This document shows positions 1 through 8,074 of a stretch of 22,599 nt of DNA, one piece after another. The notes under the pieces are model-generated. The model saw only the letters and a list, made by a program, of their open reading frames with translations, made no database searches and was not told the DNA's origin. Within the stretch, counting starts at the first letter, position 1, and the number at the start of each line of letters is the position of its first letter. The stretch covers positions 1-22,599 of the forward strand of contig JBKPAJ010000189.1 of assembly GCA_046726375.1 (NCBI GenBank), in the 5' to 3' direction. A program made the position numbers and the translations under genes. Source of the DNA: DASPWV01 sp046726375. Lineage in GTDB: Bacteria > Acidobacteriota > Vicinamibacteria > Vicinamibacterales > UBA2999.

Positions 1-120
1 CCATAAGGAATCGGCGATTCAGGACCAGTACGGACGTATACTCCGCCTGGGCTCCACGGAACGCATCGCCGAATACGGCCTCGTTCTGCAGCGCTGGTGC
101 GGTCCGCGCCTCGTTGATCG

Positions 121-126
121 AGGAGG
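121..126 (+). promoter_or_regulatory. Shine-Dalgarno AGGAGG that sets the receptor start
   Basis: A perfect AGGAGG sits five bases before the ATG at 132. It decides between that ATG and the upstream in-frame TTG at 114. It is one of only a few strong ribosome binding sites in this window. Confidence 0.8.
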
Positions 127-131
127 CGTCC

Positions 132-3100
132 ATGGGCGTAGTCAGGTGCACCTCACGCGTGCGGTGTCGCTCGCGCTCCGCGTTACCCACAGGTCTCAGC
201 GTTGTTTTCGTCTTGCTCACGTGCGTGTGGTTTGCCACTGCCGCTCTCGCGCAGGGCGGCCGCACTGAAATCACCGGCACCGTCGTCGACCAGGCCAAGG
301 CGGTCCTGCCCGGCGCCACGGTGACCGTCATCAACGAAGCCACTGGGTTGCAGCGCACGGCGACCACGAGTGGCGACGGCAGGTTCGTCATCTCGACACT
401 CGTGCCTGGCACCTACACGGTGCGCGCCGAACTGTCAGGCTTTCAGACCCTGACGCAGACCGGCGTGGTGCTCAGCGTCGGCCAGGAGGTCGCGCTGAAT
501 CTGACGCTTGCCGTTGCCGGTCTGGCAGAAACGATCACGGTCAGCGGCGAATCACCGCTGGTCGAAGTGACGTCGAGCAAGATCGGGTCGAATATCACCA
601 ACGCCGAAATCGACGGCTTGCCCAGCCAGGGGCGCAATCAACTGAGCTTGATGCAACTCGTGCCCGGCCTCACGCCCAGTCTCAACCCCGGGTCGTTCGA
701 GGGTGGGCAGTACAACGCCAACGGCCAGGCGACGACGTCGAATCTCTTCCTCGTTGACGGCGCCTACGACAACGACGATCGCCGCGGCGGATCGCAGGGC
801 ACGCAGGCGCGCGTGACCCTCGACACGATGTCTGAATATCAGGTTCTGACTCACCACTATTCTGCCGAGTACGGCGGCTCGTCGGGCGTGGTGGTGAACG
901 CCGTGACGCGGAGCGGCGCCAACCGGTTCTCCGGCCGCGCCTTTTACTACTACCAGGACGATGATCTCAATGCCACGAACTACTTCCTGAAACTGGCCGG
1001 GGAGGAAAACCCAGAGTCGGGGAGCAACGTGTTCGGCGGCAGCGCCGGCGGACCGATTATCAGGAACAAAGCGTTCTGGTTCGCGAACGCCGAGCGGACG
1101 TTGAATCGCGAAGCGGCCAATCTGAATTTCCCGCCCGACGCCGCGCCGCTAGCCGTCTCGTATTCCACCACGACCGACTTCACCGGGTGGAACACGTTCG
1201 TGCGCGGCGACTACCAGATGACCGGCAACAACCATCTGAGCTTCCGCTGGGTACGCGAAGCGGTGCTGACGGAGAACGACGAGATCGAAGGCAACAACAG
1301 CACGCCCGACAACGCCACCTTCGAAAACGACAGTGGCGACCAGGTGTTCAGCTTTGCCGCCACGACGGTCATGGGCAATCGTGCGACCAACGAGTTCAGG
1401 GTCGGGCACGTCCGCGAAAACCTGCTCCAGGGGCCGCGGTTGTTCTTCGATGACAGCTGGAGTTTCATCGGTCTGAACGGCCGCGAGCAATTCGATCTCG
1501 GGTCGATGAACGCGCATCCGAGCTACAACGCCGGAAACCGGAACAACTACCAGGAGGACCTGATTCGCTCGATTGCCGTGGACGATTCGCTGACGTACTT
1601 CCGTCCGGGCTGGATGGGCGATCACACGTTCAAGGCTGGCGTTGCCTGGAGCCGCAATGCCGCGCTCCCGCAAGGAACGGCCGCCAATCTCGTGGGGCTG
1701 TTCACCTTCCCGACCAACACGGCCTTCGATCCGGCGAATCCGCGCACGTATCCAAACCGCTTCCAGATTCGTGTCGGCCAGATCGAGTACACACAGAAGG
1801 ATTGGCGCACCAATTTCTACGTGCAGGACAAATGGCAGATTGGAAAGCAGGTGACGCTGAATCTCGGTGTGCGCTACGACTACCAGCATTTGACGCCGTT
1901 GACGAAGGACGGGTTTTCTCCCCGGCTCGGCGTCGCGTACGACGTGACGGGCAGCGGCAAAACGCTTCTCCGCGGCGGCGCTGGCAGGTACTACCAGTTG
2001 CACCAGCTCAACGTGCTGCAGACGCTGCTTACCGCCGCGGTGATTGGCCCTTCGTTCGTCTTCGACACCACCGAGCTGGCGTCGCCGGCGCAGACCGGTG
2101 TAATTCCGGTGCACACGTTCACAGGCTTCGGCTTCAACGGTGTGCAGACGGGCTGTCTGCAGCCCACCGGAAACAACGGCCTGGCTGTCATTGGGCCGAC
2201 CTGCAAGGCGTTCCTCACCCAGTTACGCAATCAGGTGTTCGCTGGCGGCTATGTCAACAACCAGCCCACACTGGACGGCGATCGCCACCTTCCGTATCTG
2301 TGGGCGTTCAGCGTCGGCATGAAGCAGCAGCTCGGCTCCGATTTCGCGGCGTCGATCGACTATGTCGGCAATCGCGGGCGCGATCAGGTCGCGCTCATCG
2401 ACATCAACGAAGGTCCGCCCGGTCCCAACGGACGCATCACGCGAGTCGGCGTTGACGGCTTCGATCCAAACCACGAGCTGATCCCCGAGAGCGCGCGCAG
2501 CACCAACTTCCTTCGCGTGGTGCAGTATCAGTCGCTCGCATCGCTCAACACCGACTACAACGCCATGGAGCTGTCGCTCGAGAAGCGGCTGTCGCATCGC
2601 TGGTCGGGTCGGGTGAGTTATACGTTGGCGCGCGCGCGCGACGTCGGCGCGATCACCTACGATACCAATCCGCGCGGCGACTATGGGCGCACGAGCTTCG
2701 ACAACAGGCACGCGTTTGCCATGAGCGCCAACGTCAACGTGTGGCGTGGTCTGGGCGCCGGTGCCATCTTCCGCTACTACTCGGGATATCCCATCAACGA
2801 GACGATCGGCTCCGACTCGATTTCGTTCCCGGGCACCAACGGCGACGGCGATGCCAACGATCGTCCGGTCCGCGGCCTCAACGACACCGTTCGACCGATT
2901 CTGTCGCCGGTTGACGCCAACGGCCGCGCCATCCGAAATGGCATCCACGGCGAGAAGCAGACGCTGCTCGACGGTCGTGTGCAATATATCTGGCGCATTC
3001 AACGTTACGAGACCGGGCTGTTTCTCGAAATCTACAACCTGACCGATCACGTGAATTTCGGGAATCCAACCGGCAACCGAAACAGCTCCAATTTCATGGT

Positions 3101-3158
3101 CAGGACGACCGCCGGTGATCCGCGGACGGTGCAGCTCGGCATGCGCGTGACGTTCTGA
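132..3158 (+). CDS. TonB-dependent receptor with N-terminal carboxypeptidase-regulatory-like domain (Oar-like)
   Basis: A predicted outer-membrane receptor of 1008 residues. The ATG at 132 is chosen because a perfect AGGAGG lies at 121-126, five bases upstream; a TTG at 114 in the same frame has no such site. Residues 1-40 look like a signal peptide: an Arg-rich start, a hydrophobic stretch at about 21-39, and a cut after ALA. Next comes a carboxypeptidase-regulatory-like beta-sandwich at about 44-125 (TGTVVDQ, then GTYTVRAELSGF), a plug domain at about 130-260, and a long beta-barrel region that ends in a terminal Phe, as outer-membrane barrels do. This architecture is common in Acidobacteria and resembles Myxococcus Oar. 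The substrate cannot be read from sequence. No TonB, ExbB, ExbD or SusD-like partner lies in the window. The family call is secure; the transport role is inferred. Confidence 0.93.
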   Translation: MGVVRCTSRVRCRSRSALPTGLSVVFVLLTCVWFATAALAQGGRTEITGTVVDQAKAVLPGATVTVINEATGLQRTATTSGDGRFVISTLVPGTYTVRAELSGFQTLTQTGVVLSVGQEVALNLTLAVAGLAETITVSGESPLVEVTSSKIGSNITNAEIDGLPSQGRNQLSLMQLVPGLTPSLNPGSFEGGQYNANGQATTSNLFLVDGAYDNDDRRGGSQGTQARVTLDTMSEYQVLTHHYSAEYGGSSGVVVNAVTRSGANRFSGRAFYYYQDDDLNATNYFLKLAGEENPESGSNVFGGSAGGPIIRNKAFWFANAERTLNREAANLNFPPDAAPLAVSYSTTTDFTGWNTFVRGDYQMTGNNHLSFRWVREAVLTENDEIEGNNSTPDNATFENDSGDQVFSFAATTVMGNRATNEFRVGHVRENLLQGPRLFFDDSWSFIGLNGREQFDLGSMNAHPSYNAGNRNNYQEDLIRSIAVDDSLTYFRPGWMGDHTFKAGVAWSRNAALPQGTAANLVGLFTFPTNTAFDPANPRTYPNRFQIRVGQIEYTQKDWRTNFYVQDKWQIGKQVTLNLGVRYDYQHLTPLTKDGFSPRLGVAYDVTGSGKTLLRGGAGRYYQLHQLNVLQTLLTAAVIGPSFVFDTTELASPAQTGVIPVHTFTGFGFNGVQTGCLQPTGNNGLAVIGPTCKAFLTQLRNQVFAGGYVNNQPTLDGDRHLPYLWAFSVGMKQQLGSDFAASIDYVGNRGRDQVALIDINEGPPGPNGRITRVGVDGFDPNHELIPESARSTNFLRVVQYQSLASLNTDYNAMELSLEKRLSHRWSGRVSYTLARARDVGAITYDTNPRGDYGRTSFDNRHAFAMSANVNVWRGLGAGAIFRYYSGYPINETIGSDSISFPGTNGDGDANDRPVRGLNDTVRPILSPVDANGRAIRNGIHGEKQTLLDGRVQYIWRIQRYETGLFLEIYNLTDHVNFGNPTGNRNSSNFMVRTTAGDPRTVQLGMRVTF

Positions 3159-3178
3159 TCTCGGATGGGCATGGAGAA

Positions 3179-3206
3179 GCGACCCGTCCGTTTTGGGACG
3201 GGTCGC
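3179..3206 (+). terminator. Strong hairpin after the TonB-dependent receptor, probable terminator
   Basis: An 11-bp perfect stem pairs 3179-3189 (GCGACCCGTCC) with 3196-3206 (GGACGGGTCGC) around a six-base loop, 20 bases after the receptor stop codon. No T-run follows, so it is not a canonical intrinsic terminator. It may act as a weak terminator or as a 3'-end stabiliser between the two convergent genes. Confidence 0.5.
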
Positions 3207-3265
3207 GTTCGCCGCCTGCGATGACATGCCACGAGTGGAACGCGGGCGTGTGAGAAAAGTCGTCG

Positions 3266-3331
3266 AGAAAAGAGGTCAGACCCCTTTTCTGCCGCGGAAG
3301 TGCCTGGAGAAAAGGGTCAGACCCCTTTTCT
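3266..3331. repeat. Pair of palindromic repeats with a GGTCAGACC core
   Basis: Two near-identical copies lie at 3266-3290 and 3308-3331. Each has the form AGAAAAG, a GGGTCAGACCCC-like core, then CTTTTCT. The first copy carries one extra A inside its left arm. Each copy can fold into a hairpin with an AGAAAAG/CTTTTCT stem. They fill the gap between the convergent receptor gene and speA and end two bases before the speA stop codon. They look like dispersed REP-type elements; a role in termination is possible. No transposase is adjacent. Confidence 0.75.
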
Positions 3332-3333
3332 CA

Positions 3334-5292
3334 TCAGTCAGCGTTGGGGTCTTCCAGATAGGTATATCCGTCCAGCGCTTCTTCGTAGAACTTCAGGAGC
3401 CGCCCCGCCTGTTGATCGCCCATGCGGCCGGCGTGCACGGCCTGTTCCACGTCCCGCCGCAGCTTGCTCATCAACAGCTCGGGATCGTACTGGACATAGC
3501 GCAGCACTTCGTTGACGGTGTCGCCCTTGATGATGTGCTCGACGCGCGCCAGCTCGCCTTCGTCGCCGCCATCGGACGACAGCGTCACGTGCACCGCGTG
3601 AGTGTCGCCCAGCAGGTTGTGCAGGTCGCCGAGAATTTCCTGATACGCGCCGACGAGAAACACACCGAGGAAGTAGGGCTGTCCGTTGTAGCGGTGTAGA
3701 GGGATCGTCTTCTTCACGTCACGACGATCGACGAAGCGGTCCATCTTGCCGTCTGAATCGCACGTGATGTCGCCAATGACCGCTGGATTCGCGGGACGCT
3801 CGGTGAGACGGTGAATCGGCATCACCGGGAACAGCTGCTTGATAGCCCAACTGTCGGGAATCGATTGGAAGAGCGAGAAGTTGCAGAAATACGTGTCGGA
3901 CAGCATCTCCTCGAGCGACTGGAGATCTTCCGGCACTTCGTCCATCGCTTGCGTCAACTTGAAGATCTTTTCGCAGATCGCCCAGTAGAGATTTTCTGCG
4001 TGCGCGCGCTGCTCGAGCGGCAAATAGCCGCCGGCGAACAGGTTCATCGCCATGTCCAGCGCCTGCTGGGCATCGTGGTACGACTCGAGCGCGTTGCGCT
4101 TGGTGACCGAGTGATACGTCTCGATCAGATCGACGAGCGGCTGCTCGAACTCGTCTTTCACCACCGTCGGGATCTTTTCTTCACCGAAGCCGATGGTACC
4201 GAGCACGTTGAAGATCAACATGCTGTGGTACGCCGACACGGCCCGTCCGCTTTCTGAAACGATCGTGGGGTGGTCCACGCCGGCCTCGTCGCACACGGTT
4301 TGCACGTGATAGACGACGTCGTTGGCGTATTCCTGGAGCGTGTAGTTCATCGACGACTCGAAGTTGGTTTGTGAGCCGTCGTAGTCCACACCCAGCCCGC
4401 CGCCGACATCCAGATACTGAAGGCCTGCGCCCTGTTTCACCAGCTCGCAATACACGCGCGCCGCCTCGTTGAGCGCGTTTTTGATGATGCGGATGTGGGT
4501 GATCTGACTGCCAAGATGAAAATGCAGCAGCTTGAGGCAGTCTTCCATGCCGCGGCGGCGCAGTTCTTCCAGCCCGCGCAGAATCTCGGTGACGGTGAGA
4601 CCAAACTTCGAGCGGAAGCCGCCGGACGATTGCCAGCGGCCCGATCCACGCGCCGCGAGCTTGACCCGCATGCCGATGTTGGGCCGCACGCCGATCTTTT
4701 CCGCGTAGTGGAGAATCAGCCCCAGCTCCGTATATTTCTCGACGACCGGAATGATGAGCCGGCCCATTTTCTGCGCCAGCATGGCCATTTCGATGAATTC
4801 CGCATCCTTGAAGCCGTTGCAGATGATCGGGGTGTCGTTTTCGGCCATGGCCGCGACGGCGAGGAGCTCCGGCTTGCTGCCGGCTTCGAGCCCGTAGCCG
4901 TACTGCCGGCCGAAGTTGAGTACTTCTTCGACCACCTGGCGCTGCTGATTGACCTTGATCGGGTAAACGCAGCTGTAGCGGCCCTGATACTGATGCTGTG
5001 CGATCGCGGCCTGGAACGCCGAGTGGATATCGCCGAGGCGGTGCTTGAGGATGTCGGTGAAGCGGAGAAGGATCGGGGTGCTGAGACCGCGGTGCTCGAG
5101 CCGATCGATCAGACGCTTGATGTCGATGCCGCGGGCCGGATCCTTAGTGGGGTGCACCAGCAGGTGCCCCTGATCGCTGATCGAGAAGTAACCCTGGCCC
5201 CAGCGCGCCACGTCGTAGAGCTCGGTGGCTTCTGTCAGCGTCCACGCCGAACTCACCGAGCCATTGCGCAGCCTGCTCGCGATGCTGGTCAT
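3334..5292 (-). CDS. speA: Biosynthetic arginine decarboxylase
   Basis: This cytoplasmic PLP enzyme converts arginine to agmatine, the first step of the agmatine route to putrescine and polyamines. The protein has 652 residues from the ATG at 5292, close to the roughly 650 usual for SpeA. Residues YPIKVNQ hold the PLP-binding Lys113. HFHLGSQ and DVGGGLGVDYDG mark the PLP barrel, SESGRAV follows, and the C-terminus ends with the typical GYTYLED. The frame is open to an ATG at 5355 (673 residues), but that start would overlap the divergent gene at 5364, and the extra 21 residues do not resemble the family. A -10-like TATTCT at 5303-5308 (minus strand), ten bases before the 5292 ATG, also favours the shorter form. 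No other polyamine gene is nearby. Confidence 0.95.
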   Translation of the reverse strand: MTSIASRLRNGSVSSAWTLTEATELYDVARWGQGYFSISDQGHLLVHPTKDPARGIDIKRLIDRLEHRGLSTPILLRFTDILKHRLGDIHSAFQAAIAQHQYQGRYSCVYPIKVNQQRQVVEEVLNFGRQYGYGLEAGSKPELLAVAAMAENDTPIICNGFKDAEFIEMAMLAQKMGRLIIPVVEKYTELGLILHYAEKIGVRPNIGMRVKLAARGSGRWQSSGGFRSKFGLTVTEILRGLEELRRRGMEDCLKLLHFHLGSQITHIRIIKNALNEAARVYCELVKQGAGLQYLDVGGGLGVDYDGSQTNFESSMNYTLQEYANDVVYHVQTVCDEAGVDHPTIVSESGRAVSAYHSMLIFNVLGTIGFGEEKIPTVVKDEFEQPLVDLIETYHSVTKRNALESYHDAQQALDMAMNLFAGGYLPLEQRAHAENLYWAICEKIFKLTQAMDEVPEDLQSLEEMLSDTYFCNFSLFQSIPDSWAIKQLFPVMPIHRLTERPANPAVIGDITCDSDGKMDRFVDRRDVKKTIPLHRYNGQPYFLGVFLVGAYQEILGDLHNLLGDTHAVHVTLSSDGGDEGELARVEHIIKGDTVNEVLRYVQYDPELLMSKLRRDVEQAVHAGRMGDQQAGRLLKFYEEALDGYTYLEDPNAD

Positions 5293-5363
5293 CGTAAAAT
5301 TCAGAATAAACGAAATCGCGCGCGTGCCGCGTGGTTTTTTGCGCCGGTGTAACATCCGGTGAC

Positions 5364-5741
5364 ATGTCGGAACGCGTACCCGCCATCAAGGTGCTGCTGC
5401 TCCCGAAGGACACCAACGCGCTCGGCACGATCTTCGGCGGCGTGATCCTCTCGCACATCGACCTCGCGTCGGCGGTTGAGGCGCGCAAGACCGCGCCGCT
5501 GCGCTATGTCACCAGGGCGATCCGCGAGGTCGAATTCCACGCGCCCGTGTTTGTCGGCGACATTGTGAATTTCTATACGGAAACCGCGCGCATCGGGCGC
5601 ACGTCGATCACCGTCAACGTGCTCGTCGAAGTCGAGCGCTGGGGCGGTGGGCAAGGCGAGCGCGTGACGGTGACCGAGGCGGAAGTCGTGCTGGTCGCGG
5701 TTGGCGCCGATGGCCATCCGACGCCGATCAACCCGTCGTGA
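5364..5741 (+). CDS. Hotdog-fold acyl-CoA thioesterase
   Basis: A 125-residue protein of the YciA/BFIT-type acyl-CoA thioesterase family, which hydrolyses acyl-CoA to free acid and CoA. The N-terminus has the family signature DTNALGTIFGG with Asn18 and Gly24-Gly25. It is followed by the long hotdog helix SHIDLASAVEA, whose Asp33 is at the catalytic position. Later strands include VEFHAPVFVGDIVNFY. The ATG at 5364 is chosen over an upstream in-frame start at 5331 because homologues begin just before the VLLLPKDTN segment. The stop codon overlaps the GTG of thrB by four bases, so the two are probably translationally coupled. Its substrate, and why it is joined to threonine synthesis, cannot be told from the sequence. 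Confidence 0.9.
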   Translation: MSERVPAIKVLLLPKDTNALGTIFGGVILSHIDLASAVEARKTAPLRYVTRAIREVEFHAPVFVGDIVNFYTETARIGRTSITVNVLVEVERWGGGQGERVTVTEAEVVLVAVGADGHPTPINPS

Positions 5742-6670
5742 TTGCCGCGTTTGCGCCCGCGACCGTGTCCAACGTCGGCTGTGGCTTCGACGTCCTCGGC
5801 TTTGCGCTCGACGAACCCGGCGACGTAGTGATCGCCGCACCGCGTGCAGGTGCTGGTGTCGAAATTGCCGCGATCGAGGGCGACGCTGGTCGCTTGCCGC
5901 GCGAGGTCAGACGGAATACCTCAGGTGCCGCAGCGCAGTCGCTGTTGACGCGCGTCGGCTCGCTCCAGGGCGTGAGCCTCACGATCAAGAAGGGCATGCC
6001 GCTCGCGAGCGGCATCGGGAGCAGCGGCGCAAGCGCTGTGGCCGCGGTGGTGGCCGTGAACGAGCTCCTTGGCCGCCCCGCGCCGCTGAACGTGCTGCTC
6101 GAGTGTGCAATGGAAGGCGAGATCGCCGGGTGCGGCTCAGCCCATCCGGATAACGTGGCGCCGTCGCTGTATGGCGGATTTCTACTTGCACGGAGCGCAA
6201 AGCCGCCTGACGTGGTGCGGCTTCCAGTGCCCGAGGGCCTGTCGTGCGCGCTGCTACACCCCCATATTGAAGTGGAAACCGGCGCGGCGCGCGCGCTGCT
6301 GGGCGATACGGTACCGCTCGCCGACGCCGTCCGGCAGTGGGCAAACGTAGGGGCGCTGGTGGCCGGCCTGTTTCAAAACGATCTGTCACTCGTATCGCGC
6401 GCGCTGGAGGACGTCGTGGCGGAGCCGAAGCGTGCGCCGCTGGTGCCGGGGATCGAAGCAGTGAAAGAAGCGGCGCGGGCGGCCGGGGCGCTCGGCTGCA
6501 GCTTGTCGGGCGCGGGCCCGTCGATGTTCGCCTTGTGTTCATCGCTCGATCAGGCCGCCTCGGTCGGTCGAGCGATTCACGAAGCGTACTGTGGCGCCTC
6601 GGGAAATGACGCCGATCTCTGGGTGTCGCGAGTGGGCGCGCGAGGCGCACGTGTGGTGACCGGCATATGA
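5738..6670 (+). CDS. thrB: Homoserine kinase (GHMP family)
   Basis: This enzyme phosphorylates L-homoserine with ATP to O-phosphohomoserine, the penultimate step of threonine synthesis. The protein has 310 residues, the usual length for ThrB. It starts at a GTG inside the GTGA overlap with the thioesterase stop. The N-terminus APATVSNVGCGFDVLGFAL is typical of homoserine kinases. The GHMP ATP-binding loop reads PLASGIGSSGAS at about 88-99, and a C-terminal glycine-rich GHMP motif (CSLSGAGPSMFAL) lies at about 258-270. Its stop codon overlaps the thrC ATG by four bases (ATGA). The product feeds directly into the threonine synthase encoded next. Confidence 0.95.
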   Translation: MIAAFAPATVSNVGCGFDVLGFALDEPGDVVIAAPRAGAGVEIAAIEGDAGRLPREVRRNTSGAAAQSLLTRVGSLQGVSLTIKKGMPLASGIGSSGASAVAAVVAVNELLGRPAPLNVLLECAMEGEIAGCGSAHPDNVAPSLYGGFLLARSAKPPDVVRLPVPEGLSCALLHPHIEVETGAARALLGDTVPLADAVRQWANVGALVAGLFQNDLSLVSRALEDVVAEPKRAPLVPGIEAVKEAARAAGALGCSLSGAGPSMFALCSSLDQAASVGRAIHEAYCGASGNDADLWVSRVGARGARVVTGI

Positions 6671-7902
6671 AATTCGTGTCGACGCGTGGCCGCGCGCCGG
6701 CAGTCGATTTCAAGACTGCACTGTTTGATGGGCTGGCGCCTGATGGTGGTCTGTATGTGCCGGCCGAGCTTGCCCCGCTTCCCGCCGGCGCGCTCGACCC
6801 TTTTGGCGTCGCCCGCCATTTCATCGGTGATGAAATGCCTTCCTCGACGCTGTCCGCGCTCCTCGAGGATGCGCTGAACTTTCCGCTGCCGCTGATTCGC
6901 CTGAGCGAACAGTTAGAGGCGCTCGAGCTCTTTCACGGCCCGACGTTCGCCTTCAAAGACGTGGGTGCCCGCACCATGGCGCGGCTGATGGGCCATTTCC
7001 ACTCGCGACGAGAGCCGCTGACGGTGCTGGTCGCGACGTCCGGCGATACCGGAAGCGCCGTTGCGCAGGCGTTTCACGGTGTGGAGGGCACGCGGGTCGT
7101 CGTGTTGTTTCCAGACGGACAGGTCAGCCGCGTGCAGGAGGCGCAGTTCACCACGCTTGGCGGAAACGTCACGGCTGTTGCGGTTGCGGGCACGTTCGAC
7201 GAGTGCCAGCGGCTGGCCAAGGAAGCGTTTGCCGACGCCGCGCTGCGGGCGCGCGCGCGGCTGACCTCGGCTAACTCGATCAACATCGGCCGGCTGATCC
7301 CGCAGACGTTTTACTACGTGCGGAGCTCGGTCGCGCATGCACGCGCCGTGTTCTCCGTGCCGAGTGGGAATTTCGGCAACTTGACTGCCGGGCTCATGGC
7401 GTGGCGGCTGGGCGCGCCGATTGGCGGGTTCGTTGCGGCGACGACGGTCAACGATACCGTGCCGCGGTTTCTTGCGACGGGCCGCTACGATCCGCAGCCG
7501 TCGAGGCCCACGCTTGCCAACGCGATGGACGTCGGCGATCCCAGCAACGTCGAGCGCATGCGGTGGTTGTTCAACGACGACCTTGCTGCCATGCGCAAGG
7601 TCATTACGGCATCGGTCCACACGGATGATGACGTGAGGCACGCGATCGCGGATCTGTGGCGCGAGTACGAATACGTTGCGGATCCGCATTCCGCGATCGG
7701 ATATTTGGGAACGCGGCACGTGCAGACGTCGGCGCCGACGATTTTCCTGGCAACGGCGCATCCAGCGAAGTTTCGCGAGACCGTGGAACCGGTGATCGGC
7801 CGGCCCGTGCCGCTGCCACCGGCGTTGGAAGAAGCGCTCAGCAAGCCGCGCATCGTCGATCGCATCCCTCCAACGCTCGCGGCCCTCCGCGACATGCTGT
7901 GA
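6667..7902 (+). CDS. thrC: Threonine synthase (PLP-dependent)
   Basis: This enzyme converts O-phosphohomoserine to threonine and phosphate. The protein has 411 residues, within the range of the E. coli-like ThrC class. The PLP-binding lysine is Lys97 in TFAFKDVGAR. The conserved TSGDTGSAVA and SGNFGNLTAG motifs bind substrate and cofactor phosphate. It begins in an ATGA overlap with thrB, so thrB and thrC are almost certainly co-transcribed and coupled. No aspartokinase or homoserine dehydrogenase is in the window, so homoserine must come from genes elsewhere. The stop codon is two bases before the large inverted repeat at 7905. Confidence 0.96.
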   Translation: MKFVSTRGRAPAVDFKTALFDGLAPDGGLYVPAELAPLPAGALDPFGVARHFIGDEMPSSTLSALLEDALNFPLPLIRLSEQLEALELFHGPTFAFKDVGARTMARLMGHFHSRREPLTVLVATSGDTGSAVAQAFHGVEGTRVVVLFPDGQVSRVQEAQFTTLGGNVTAVAVAGTFDECQRLAKEAFADAALRARARLTSANSINIGRLIPQTFYYVRSSVAHARAVFSVPSGNFGNLTAGLMAWRLGAPIGGFVAATTVNDTVPRFLATGRYDPQPSRPTLANAMDVGDPSNVERMRWLFNDDLAAMRKVITASVHTDDDVRHAIADLWREYEYVADPHSAIGYLGTRHVQTSAPTIFLATAHPAKFRETVEPVIGRPVPLPPALEEALSKPRIVDRIPPTLAALRDML

Positions 7903-7904
7903 AT

Positions 7905-8069
7905 GCGATCGCAGAAACTAAAAAAGGGGCCTTCGCAAAAACTGAAAAGGGGCCTGTCCCCTTTTTATGGTTAACTTCGAGATTCCAGCCGGTTTCACGT
8001 GATTCGGAAAAAGGGGACAGGCCCCTTTTCACGTTTTGCGATAGGCCCCTTTTCACGTTTTGCGATCGC
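7905..8069. repeat. 165-bp symmetric array: 62-base inverted repeat made of tandem 24-base units
   Basis: Left arm 7905-7966 and right arm 8008-8069 are inverted copies of equal length separated by 41 bases. Both arms end outward in GCGATCGC. Each arm holds two tandem units of 24 bases. The right pair, 8019-8042 and 8043-8066, is perfectly identical with no gap. The left pair, 7910-7933 and 7934-7957, has diverged. The inner end of each arm is a palindrome, AAAAGGGG-N5-CCCCTTTT, at 7945-7965 and 8009-8029. The array fills the space between the convergent thrC and phosphodiesterase genes. The layout resembles a bacterial interspersed mosaic element of REP units. It may also terminate transcription from both sides. 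Confidence 0.85.
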
Positions 8070-8074
8070 GGTCG

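Noticed and set aside
114..131. TTG start for the TonB-dependent receptor
   Set aside because: The ATG at 132 has a perfect AGGAGG at the right spacing; the TTG would place that site inside the coding region.
1..131. Possible tail or divergent start of another gene
   Set aside because: More than one frame is open on both strands, including a minus-strand ATG at 133, but the stretch is too short and shows no family motif. Nothing can be called.
1149..3227. Minus-strand open frames opposite the receptor
   Set aside because: They are antisense shadows, low in hydrophobic pattern and rich in Arg, with no motif or ribosome binding site.
4495..5352. Plus-strand open frame opposite speA (285 codons)
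   Set aside because: The speA product is unmistakable over the same bases; the antisense frame shows no domain.
7905..8069. CRISPR array
   Set aside because: The 24-base units are directly adjacent or inverted, without unique spacers, and there are no cas genes.
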